Assembly (NCBI RefSeq): GCF_014522265.1
Contig: NZ_CP017024.1
Location: forward strand, 2,702,001 to 2,766,000
Source of the DNA: Pseudomonas oryzihabitans
GTDB taxonomy: Bacteria; Pseudomonadota; Gammaproteobacteria; Pseudomonadales; Pseudomonadaceae
Reading direction: 5' to 3'
DNA length: 64,000 nt
Both the position numbers and the translations under genes were made by a program. Numbering within the stretch: position 1 is the first letter of the stretch; every line of letters starts with the position of its first letter. Below are positions 28,593 to 34,921 of this stretch, piece by piece. A model generated the notes under the pieces. It saw only the letters and a program-made list of their open reading frames with translations. It made no database searches and was not told the origin of the DNA.

Positions 28593-30236
28593 ATGAAACG
28601 CCTGCCACCTGCGCCACCCGCGCGGATGCTCGTCCTGTCCCTGTCCATCGCCTTTCTCGCCGCCTGCGCCCATGAGGGCAGCAAGCCGGAAACCCCGACC
28701 TGGAGTTGGCGCGACGCCAGCAACGCCCGCGCCGTGCCGCCGGACCAGGCCTATCCCGAGCTGTTCGCCGCCGTGCAGCAGGGCAAGCTGTTCAGCGACC
28801 AGAAGCATTTCGTCGATGCCCTGCCCAAGCGCAATCCGGCCGACATCCGCCAGGATTACCTGGCCCAGCGCGACAAGCCGGGCTTCGACCTCAAGGCCTT
28901 TGTCAGCGCCAACTTCGAAGAATCCGATCCGATCAAGGCCGCACCGCCCAAGGCGGGGGCCGACCTGCCGACCCACGTCAAGGATCTCTGGCCGGTGCTG
29001 ACCCGCCACTACGAAGAGGTGCCGGCCTACAGCAGCCTGCTGCCGCTGCCCAAGCCCTATGTGGTGCCGGGTGGACGCTTCCGCGAGGTCTACTACTGGG
29101 ATTCCTACTTCACCATGCTGGGACTGGCCAAGGACGGGCGCACCGACCTGGTCCGCGACATGGTGGACAACTTCGCCCATGAGATCGACGTCTACGGCCA
29201 CATCCCCAACGGCAATCGCAGCTACTACCTGAGTCGCTCGCAGCCGCCGTTCTTCGCCTACATGGTCGATCTGCAGGCCAGCCTGGAAGGCGACTCCGCC
29301 TATCGCCGCTACCTGCCGCAACTGCAGAAGGAATACGCCTACTGGATGGCCGGGGCCGAAGGCCTGCAACCGGGCCAGGCCAATGCCCATGTGGTCAGGC
29401 TGGCCGACGGCACCCTGCTCAATCGCTACTGGGATGCTCGCGATACCCCGCGCCAGGAGTCCTACCTGGAAGACCTGGCCACCGCCGCCCAGGCCAAGGG
29501 CCGACCGGCCGGCGAGGTCTATCGCGATCTGCGCGCCGGAGCCGAGAGTGGCTGGGACTTCTCCTCGCGCTGGCTGGGCGATGGCAAGACCCTGGCGACC
29601 ATCCGCACCACCGCCATTGCCCCGGTGGACCTGAACAGCCTGCTCTATCACCTGGAACAGACCATCGCCAAGGCCTGCGAGAAGACCGGCGAGGCCAGTT
29701 GCGTCCAGGCCTACAGCCAGAAGGCCAAGACCCGCCAACAGGCCATCGACCGCTACCTGTGGAATCCGGCCGGTTACTACACCGACTTCGACTGGCAGGC
29801 CAAGCGCCGTACCGACAAGGTTTCCGCCGCTACCCTGTTCCCGCTGTTCGTCGGTCTTGCCAGCCAGAGCAGCGCCGACCAGACCGCCGCGACCGTGGCC
29901 AACCAGCTGCTGCGTCCGGGCGGTATCGCCACCACCACGGTCAAGACCGGCCAGCAGTGGGACGAACCCAATGGCTGGGCACCGCTGCAGTGGGTGGCCG
30001 TGGACGGCCTGCGTCGCTACCAGCAGGACAAGCTGGCCGCCGACATTGGCACCCGCTTCCTGACCCAGGTGCAGAACCTCTACGCCCGCGAGCAGAAGCT
30101 GGTGGAGAAATACGACCTCACCGGCGGCCAGGGCGGCGGCGGCGGCGAGTACGAGCTGCAGGACGGCTTCGGCTGGACCAATGGCGTCACGCTCAAGCTG
30201 CTCGAACTCTACAAACCGCAACCCGGCGCGAAATAA
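28593..30236 (+). CDS. treA: Periplasmic or lipid-anchored trehalase (GH37)
   Basis: A 547-residue GH37 alpha,alpha-trehalase that splits trehalose to two glucoses outside the cytoplasm. Both family signatures are present: PGGRFREVYYWDSYF and QWDEPNGWAPLQ, plus RAGAESGWDFSSRW containing the general-acid Asp, and the Gly-rich GGQGGGGGEYELQDGFGWTNG near the end. ATG 28593 is preferred, with AAGGAG upstream. The N-terminus MKRLPPAPPARMLVLSLSIAFLAAC is a lipoprotein signal with lipobox LAAC, Cys 25, and Ala at +2, so the enzyme is probably membrane-anchored, unlike soluble E. coli TreA. It stands alone and is followed by a strong terminator. Confidence 0.95.
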   Translation: MKRLPPAPPARMLVLSLSIAFLAACAHEGSKPETPTWSWRDASNARAVPPDQAYPELFAAVQQGKLFSDQKHFVDALPKRNPADIRQDYLAQRDKPGFDLKAFVSANFEESDPIKAAPPKAGADLPTHVKDLWPVLTRHYEEVPAYSSLLPLPKPYVVPGGRFREVYYWDSYFTMLGLAKDGRTDLVRDMVDNFAHEIDVYGHIPNGNRSYYLSRSQPPFFAYMVDLQASLEGDSAYRRYLPQLQKEYAYWMAGAEGLQPGQANAHVVRLADGTLLNRYWDARDTPRQESYLEDLATAAQAKGRPAGEVYRDLRAGAESGWDFSSRWLGDGKTLATIRTTAIAPVDLNSLLYHLEQTIAKACEKTGEASCVQAYSQKAKTRQQAIDRYLWNPAGYYTDFDWQAKRRTDKVSAATLFPLFVGLASQSSADQTAATVANQLLRPGGIATTTVKTGQQWDEPNGWAPLQWVAVDGLRRYQQDKLAADIGTRFLTQVQNLYAREQKLVEKYDLTGGQGGGGGEYELQDGFGWTNGVTLKLLELYKPQPGAK

Positions 30237-30244
30237 GGCCAAAG

Positions 30245-30271
30245 AAAAGGTCCGCCACGGCGGACCTTTTT
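30245..30271. terminator. Bidirectional intrinsic terminator after trehalase
   Basis: AAAAGGTCCGCC / GGCGGACCTTTTT forms an 8-bp GC-rich stem flanked by an A-run and a T-run. It ends the trehalase transcript and can also end leftward transcription coming from the small acidic genes. Confidence 0.85.
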
Positions 30272-30290
30272 CATGGTGTGAAAGTTTTCG

Positions 30291-30323
30291 GCTTGGGCTT
30301 CGCTACGCTCAACCCAACCTACG
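30291..30323. repeat. Dispersed GGGCTT..CCCAACCTACG repeat
   Basis: A short imperfect hairpin unit (GCTTGGGCTTCGCTACGC then TCAACCCAACCTACG) of the kind scattered between genes in many gamma-proteobacteria. A related copy is at 54802-54833. Confidence 0.6.
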
Positions 30324-30335
30324 GGCCGCTCTTTC

Positions 30336-30368
30336 CCCTTTCTCTCCGGGAGAGGGCCGCGGTGAGGG
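30336..30368. repeat. Dispersed CTCTCC-GGGAGAGGGC repeat
   Basis: A short hairpin (CTCTCC/GGAGAG) followed by GGGCCGCGGTGAGGGC. A second copy with the same layout is at 61971-62005. This family is common in intergenic gaps of gamma-proteobacteria. Confidence 0.6.
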
Positions 30369-30409
30369 CAAGCCCTACGCCAGATCCATCCGAGTACTGA
30401 CTCTAGATT

Positions 30410-30514
30410 TCACAGCGGATCGACTGGCGGGGCATCGTCCTCGTCGGCCGGCAACTCCGCCGGATGCAGCCCCTCCGGATCTTCGTCCTCGGGCAACGGC
30501 AGGATGGCTTTCAT
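30410..30514 (-). CDS. 34-aa acidic small protein, coupled to its upstream neighbour
   Basis: Codon-by-codon reading of the minus strand from ATG 30512-30514 gives 34 residues: MKAILPLPEDEDPEGLHPAE, then LPADEDDAPPVDPL and a stop. It has many Asp, Glu and Pro residues and no Cys, signal or membrane segment. The ATG lies inside the stop region of the preceding acidic gene (TGATG overlap), a classic coupling arrangement that makes chance unlikely. It is third in the leftward ABC-transporter cluster. No function is recognised. The acidic, Pro-rich composition suggests a disordered protein that may bind a basic partner or metal. Confidence 0.55.
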   Translation of the reverse strand: MKAILPLPEDEDPEGLHPAELPADEDDAPPVDPL

Positions 30515-30666
30515 CAACTGTACTCCGAATTGCGCGGATTCTTCTGCGGCAGGCGTTCCTCGACCGGCTTGTCATCCGGATCTTCGCCCACGGGCTCTTC
30601 GGGATCGGGCGCAATGTCCGGATCGATGTCCAGGTCATCGGGGTTTTCCTTGATCTGATCGTTCAT
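30514..30666 (-). CDS. 50-aa acidic small protein
   Basis: ATG 30664-30666 opens a 50-residue frame, MNDQIKENPDDLDIDPDIAP followed by repeated acidic/Pro units (DPEEPVGEDPDDKPVEERLP) and a basic tail (QKNPRNSEYS). It is highly acidic and likely disordered, with no hydrophobic segment. It lies 65 bases downstream of the ABC exporter gene on the same strand and overlaps the next tiny gene by TGATG. A longer in-frame extension runs into the ABC gene in another phase and is spurious. Function unknown. Confidence 0.6.
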   Translation of the reverse strand: MNDQIKENPDDLDIDPDIAPDPEEPVGEDPDDKPVEERLPQKNPRNSEYS

Positions 30667-30731
30667 GCGGCCTCCGCGAGTGGTTGTTAAGCGTTGGGCA
30701 TAGCCCTCCACGCGAAGTTCGCCACCGGCGA

Positions 30732-32543
30732 TCAGCGATAGCCTCTGGCCTGCAGATCGAACAGCTGGGCATAGCGGCCGCCGCTCGCCAGCAGCTGCTC
30801 GTGATCCCCTCGCTCGCGGATCTCGCCGCCTTCCAGCACCAGGATCTGATCGGCATTGCGCACGCTGGAGAAACGGTGCGAGATCAGCAGGGTCATGCGC
30901 TGCTGCGCCTGGGCGCGAAAGCGCTCGAAGATCACCGCCTCGGCGGCGGCGTCCAGCGCGGCGGTGGGTTCGTCCAGCACCAGGATGTCGGCGTCTTCGC
31001 GCATATAGGCGCGTGACAGGGCAATCTTCTGCCACTGCCCGCCGGACAACTCCTGACCGCCCATGAACCAGCGTCCGAGCTGGGTCTCGTAACCCTCGCG
31101 CAGACCGGCGATGACTTCGTCGGCCAGGCCCTGTTCGGCCGCCTTGCGCCAGCGCGCCCCGTCGTTGAAGGCCGTGGTGTCGCCGACCCCCAGATTTTCG
31201 CCAGCGGTGAGCTGGTAGCGGATGAAATCCTGGAAGATGACACCAATGCGCCTGTGCAGGGCGGCCGGCTGCCACTCTTGCAGATCGCTGCCATCGAGCA
31301 GGATGCGTCCCTGGGTAGGCGCATGCAGCCGGGTCAGCAGCTTGATCAGGGTGGTCTTGCCCGAGCCGTTGGCGCCCACCAGGGCCAGGCTCTGGCCCGG
31401 CGCCAGGTGAAAGCTGATGTCCTTGAGCGTCGGTGCGGTCGCGCCCGGATAGGTGAAGCCGACCCCGTCGAATCTCAGGCCATCTCCGGGCTGGCTGCCG
31501 GCCGTGAGGCTGCCGCCCTCGGCGCTGGTCGGCTGGCCCAGGTAGTCGTAGAGATTGCTCAGGTAGAGGCTGTCTTCGTAGAGTCCGCCAAGGGCCGTCA
31601 GGCTGGCGCTGACCGCGGCCTGGCCCTGGCGGAACAGGGTGAGATAGAGGGTCATCTGGCCCAGGCTCAGACGCCCGCGCACGGTATCGAGCACCACCCA
31701 GGCATAGGCGGCATAGAAGGCGAGGGTGCCCAGCAGGCCAAAGACGAAACCCCAGCCGTCACGTCTCAGGGTCAGGCGACGGTCCTCGGCATAGAGCTTG
31801 GTGAAGGTGGTGCGATAGCGCTCCAGCAGCAGCGGCGCCAGGCCGAACAGCTTGACCTCCTTGATGTAGGCCTCGTGGGAAAGCAGTGTCTCCAGGTAGG
31901 TCTGGCGGCGCGTCTCGGGTGCACGCCGACTGAACAGGCGAAAGGCATCGCCGGAAAAGCGCGCCTCGGCCAGAAACACCGGCAGGGCACCCACCACCAG
32001 CAGCAACAGCGCCCAGGGCGAGAAATGCACCAGCAGCACGGCGAAGCTGACGAGCGAGATCAGGTTCTGCAGCAGGGTCAGGGACTTGGTCACCAACGCC
32101 AGGGGCCGGATGGACGCCTCGCGCCGGGCCCGCACCAGCTTGTCGTAGAAATCCGCGTCTTCGAATTGTGCCAGCGACAGGGTCTGGGCCTTTTCCAGGA
32201 TCAGCAGATTCACGGTCTGCCCGAGGCGTACCCGCAGTAGCGATTGCTGCACCGACAGCAGCCGCTGGGCTCCCGCCAGGGCGGCCAGCACCCCGGCTTC
32301 GGCCAGCACGAACTTCAGCACTGGCCACAGCGGCGCCTGGCCCTGCTCGGCATGCAGCCGCATGGCCGCCACCACGGCATCGACGATGCGCTGCCCGAGC
32401 CAGGCGGCCAGGGCCGGCAGCAGGCCGGCGACCAGGGTGGCCAGAACCAGGCCGATCATCAGCGCGGGAGAGGTACTCCAGACCAGGCCGGCAGCGCGGC
32501 GCATCTGCTGTTGCACGATAGCGAAGGAAGTCGAGAGGGCCAT
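30732..32543 (-). CDS. ABC exporter half-transporter (fused TMD-NBD)
   Basis: A 603-residue type IV ABC half-transporter. Six membrane helices occupy roughly residues 20-330. The nucleotide-binding domain follows with Walker A ALVGANGSGKTTLIKLL, the Q-loop VIFQDF, the signature LSGGQWQKIALSRAYMR, Walker B ADILVLDEPTAALD and the switch His in LLISHRFSSVRNAD. It would work as a homodimer exporting lipids, peptides or drugs. The motif DADFYDKLVRARREA in the cytoplasmic loop resembles exporters linked to peptide natural products and immunity. No biosynthetic genes are nearby. Two tiny acidic genes follow on the same strand. Substrate unknown. Confidence 0.88.
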   Translation of the reverse strand: MALSTSFAIVQQQMRRAAGLVWSTSPALMIGLVLATLVAGLLPALAAWLGQRIVDAVVAAMRLHAEQGQAPLWPVLKFVLAEAGVLAALAGAQRLLSVQQSLLRVRLGQTVNLLILEKAQTLSLAQFEDADFYDKLVRARREASIRPLALVTKSLTLLQNLISLVSFAVLLVHFSPWALLLLVVGALPVFLAEARFSGDAFRLFSRRAPETRRQTYLETLLSHEAYIKEVKLFGLAPLLLERYRTTFTKLYAEDRRLTLRRDGWGFVFGLLGTLAFYAAYAWVVLDTVRGRLSLGQMTLYLTLFRQGQAAVSASLTALGGLYEDSLYLSNLYDYLGQPTSAEGGSLTAGSQPGDGLRFDGVGFTYPGATAPTLKDISFHLAPGQSLALVGANGSGKTTLIKLLTRLHAPTQGRILLDGSDLQEWQPAALHRRIGVIFQDFIRYQLTAGENLGVGDTTAFNDGARWRKAAEQGLADEVIAGLREGYETQLGRWFMGGQELSGGQWQKIALSRAYMREDADILVLDEPTAALDAAAEAVIFERFRAQAQQRMTLLISHRFSSVRNADQILVLEGGEIRERGDHEQLLASGGRYAQLFDLQARGYR

Positions 32544-32676
32544 GGCGGATCTTCGGCGAGGTTCAGTATTAGTCGAGGCGGCGGTCGCCGTGTTCCCGAG
32601 GCTATGGCAAAAGGCTTACACGCCCTGGTGTCACCTGGCCATGTTGCCGCCCCGGCGGGCTGCGTAATCTACACCT

Positions 32677-32789
32677 ATCAGCGGCGCAGGATGCGCAGCC
32701 TTGAGGTCACGGATGAAGACCAGGCCAGGATGGCGCCTGACAGGACGTTGGGATGGTCGCAACAAAGAACCCGCTTCGGCGGGTTTTTT
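32677..32789 (+). ncRNA. Candidate small RNA, array copy 1
   Basis: A -10-like TAATCT (32665-32670), preceded by TTGCC-type -35 matches at a short spacing, would start an RNA near 32677. It would end at the AACCCGC-UUCG-GCGGGTT stem and T6 run finishing at 32789, about 113 nt. Inside are a short hairpin (GCGCA-GGA-TGCGC) and a single-stranded CAACAAAGAAC stretch that resembles Hfq/Crc-type A-rich sites. No Rfam family is recognised. Confidence 0.35.
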
Positions 32790-32903
32790 GTTGGGCGCAA
32801 TTTGAGGCCGGCAGGCGGACCGGGCAGGGTATGGCAAAAGGCTTACACGCACTGGTGTCACCTGGCCATGTTGCCATCTCGGCGGGCTGCGTAATCTACA
32901 CCT

Positions 32904-33016
32904 ATCAGCGGCGCAGGATGCGCAGCTCTGAGGTCACGGATGAAGACCAGGCCAGGATGGCGCCTGACAGGATGTTGGGATGGTCGCAACAAAGAACCCG
33001 CTTCGGCGGGTTTTTT
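32904..33016 (+). ncRNA. Candidate small RNA, array copy 2
   Basis: Same organisation as copy 1, shifted by 227 bases, with intact -10-like TAATCT and terminator. It carries the AGCTCTGAGG variant and one unique change (GATGTTGGG for GACGTTGGG). Confidence 0.35.
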
Positions 33017-33130
33017 GTTGGGCGCAATTTGAGGCCGGCAGGCGGACCGGGCAGGGTATGGCAAAAGGCTTACACGCCCTGGTGTCACCTGGCCATGTTG
33101 CCATCTCGGCGGGCTGCGTAATCTACACCT

Positions 33131-33243
33131 ATCAGCGGCGCAGGATGCGCAGCCTTGAGGTCACGGATGAAGACCAGGCCAGGATGGCGCCTGACAGGAC
33201 GTTGGGATGGTCGCAACAAAGAACCCGCTTCGGCGGGTTTTTT
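33131..33243 (+). ncRNA. Candidate small RNA, array copy 3
   Basis: Same organisation; the core is identical to copy 1 across the predicted RNA. The spacer after its terminator has diverged from those after copies 1 and 2 (GTGATTCAGGATCGGCGGGCG). Confidence 0.35.
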
Positions 33244-33357
33244 GTTGGGCGTGATTCAGGATCGGCGGGCGCACCGGGCAGGGGATGGCGAAACGCTTAC
33301 ACGCACTGGTGTCACCTGGCCATGTTGCCATCTCGGCGGGCTGCGTAATCTACACCT

Positions 33358-33470
33358 ATCAGCGGCGCAGGATGCGAAGCTCTGAGGTCACGGATGAAGA
33401 CCAGGCCAGGATGGCGCCTGACAGGACGTTGGGATGGTCGCAACAAAGAACCCGCTTCGGCGGGTTTTTT
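33358..33470 (+). ncRNA. Candidate small RNA, array copy 4
   Basis: Same organisation; one change (GATGCGAAGC) weakens the small internal hairpin. Its terminator, read on the minus strand, also lies directly after the diguanylate cyclase stop (33500) and may serve that gene. Confidence 0.35.
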
Positions 33471-33499
33471 GTTGGGCGCGATTCAAGGACAGCGGGCGA

Positions 33500-34894
33500 T
33501 TAAGGTCCGGGTTCCGCAGCGATGCGGTTGCGACCGGCGTTCTTGGCCGCATAGAGCGCCCGGTCGGCGCCTTCGGTGAGGGTGTAGGCATCCATCCCGG
33601 TCCTGTAGGTAGCGATACCAACGCTCAGGGTCACCGCGCGCCGTGACCAGGCATGGTTGGCGACGGCAGCCCGACAACGCTCGGCCACCAAGTGGGCCGC
33701 GGTGAGATCGGCACCCGACAGCAGGATGGCGAATTCCTCGCCGCCGTAGCGAAAGCAGGCGTCATTGTCGCGACAGCTTTGTAGCAGCAGCTGACTGACC
33801 GTCTGCAATGCGGTATCACCGGCCTGGTGGCCAAAGGCGTCGTTGTAGGTCTTGAAGTGATCGACGTCGATCAGCAGCATGGACAACGGCGTGCCCTGGT
33901 CCTCGGCGCGCCGCAGATGCTCCGCCAGGCGCAGGTCGAAGGCGCGTCTGTTGAACAGACCGGTCAGGGCATCGGTGACGCTGCGTTGCTCGGCGGCCTG
34001 CATCATGTCCAGCAGTTGGCGCTGCGAGGCCTCCAGCATGTGCTGTTGCTCGATATGCTCGGTGACGTCCACCGACAGCCCCGCCAGGGCGATGCCCTGC
34101 CGCGTGACCAGGGGAAACTTGTAGGACTGCCAGAAGAGGCGTCGACCATCCGGGGCCGTCATGCGCTCGACGAGTCGACTCGGCTTGAGTTCGTTCATCA
34201 CCTGCTCGTCGACCTGGCGGAAACGTGGCGCCGCCTCTGGCCAGATGGTGAAGTCGTCCTGGCCGAGGACCTCGTCACGGGTCAGTTCCAGCTGCTGCAG
34301 GAAGGGCTCGTTGACATAGCGGTAGCGCCAGTCGCGGTCCTTGATGTAGGCGATGAAGGGCCCGTTGTTCATGAAGGCGGAAAAGTTGATGTCCAGCTCT
34401 TCCAGCTGGCGCAGGGTCTCGCGCTGTTGCAGCAGGATGATGACCTGCCGAGCCAGCCGTTGCAGGTTGTCGACCTGAGCCGCCTCGAACCGCCGGACCC
34501 GGTCGTCCATCACGCAGAGGGTGCCGAGGGCGACCCCGTGCCGGTCGAGCAGGGGAATGCCCAGGTAGGCGCGCATCCGTTCCAGCCCGGGTGCCGCCCT
34601 CAGGTGTGAAACGCGCGGGTCCCTCTGCAGATCCTCCACCAGAAAAGGCTGGCGAGGGGTGCGGATCGCCAGGTGGCAGAGCGAGGCGTCGGCCGGTACC
34701 TCGGCCACCGTCATGCCCTGGCAGGCCTTGAACCAGAGACGCTGCCGATCGGCCAGGGTGATGAAGGCCACCGGCGCCCGGGTCAGTTGGCAGGCCAGGG
34801 CGACGATGTCCTCGTAGGCGGCTTCGACACCGCTATCGAGAATCTGCAGCTCGCTCAGGGCGTGGAGACGCTGGGCGTCATCGGGGTGAGTCAT
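33500..34894 (-). CDS. Diguanylate cyclase (GAF-PAS-GGDEF)
   Basis: A 464-residue cytoplasmic protein that makes cyclic di-GMP. Residues 1-160 form a GAF domain (LQILDSGVEAAYEDIVALAC, LGIPLLDRHGVALGTLCVMD). A PAS domain follows (NNGPFIAYIKDRDWRYRYVNEPF to DVTEHIEQQ). The C-terminal GGDEF domain begins TDALTGLFNRRAFD and has the active-site GGEEF motif. Five residues before it is an RDND allosteric I-site (RxxD), so product inhibition is likely. There are no membrane segments, so the signal is intracellular. Transcription ends toward the repeat array. Confidence 0.93.
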   Translation of the reverse strand: MTHPDDAQRLHALSELQILDSGVEAAYEDIVALACQLTRAPVAFITLADRQRLWFKACQGMTVAEVPADASLCHLAIRTPRQPFLVEDLQRDPRVSHLRAAPGLERMRAYLGIPLLDRHGVALGTLCVMDDRVRRFEAAQVDNLQRLARQVIILLQQRETLRQLEELDINFSAFMNNGPFIAYIKDRDWRYRYVNEPFLQQLELTRDEVLGQDDFTIWPEAAPRFRQVDEQVMNELKPSRLVERMTAPDGRRLFWQSYKFPLVTRQGIALAGLSVDVTEHIEQQHMLEASQRQLLDMMQAAEQRSVTDALTGLFNRRAFDLRLAEHLRRAEDQGTPLSMLLIDVDHFKTYNDAFGHQAGDTALQTVSQLLLQSCRDNDACFRYGGEEFAILLSGADLTAAHLVAERCRAAVANHAWSRRAVTLSVGIATYRTGMDAYTLTEGADRALYAAKNAGRNRIAAEPGP

Positions 34895-34921
34895 GCGGGC
34901 TCGCGAAGGCGGGGTCTCTGG

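Larger units (their letters stand above)
32603..33482. repeat. Tandem array of four 227-bp repeats
   Basis: The same 227-bp unit occurs four times head to tail; terminator landmarks at 32764, 32991, 33218 and 33445 are each exactly 227 bases apart. Copies begin at about 32603, 32830, 33057 and 33284; the last is cut just after its terminator. Each copy contains an invariant core that ends in a UUCG-loop intrinsic terminator. Copies 1 and 3 share variants (CGCCCTGG, CAGCCTTGAGG), and copies 2 and 4 share others (CGCACTGG, AGCTCTGAGG). The array fills the gap between the start of the ABC exporter gene and the end of the diguanylate cyclase gene. Open frames of 76-122 codons cross it but change phase at each copy, because 227 is not a multiple of three. 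Confidence 0.95.

Noticed and set aside
32620-32650. Sigma-54 promoter at CTGGCCATGTTGCC in each repeat
   Set aside because: The GG and GC elements are only 7 bases apart instead of 10.
32753-33348. Open frames of 76-122 codons inside the 227-bp repeats
   Set aside because: They read through terminators, change phase at every copy because 227 is not divisible by three, and encode nothing recognisable.
32603-33482. CRISPR array
   Set aside because: Units are 227 bp and almost wholly identical with no short repeat/variable spacer structure, and no cas genes are nearby.
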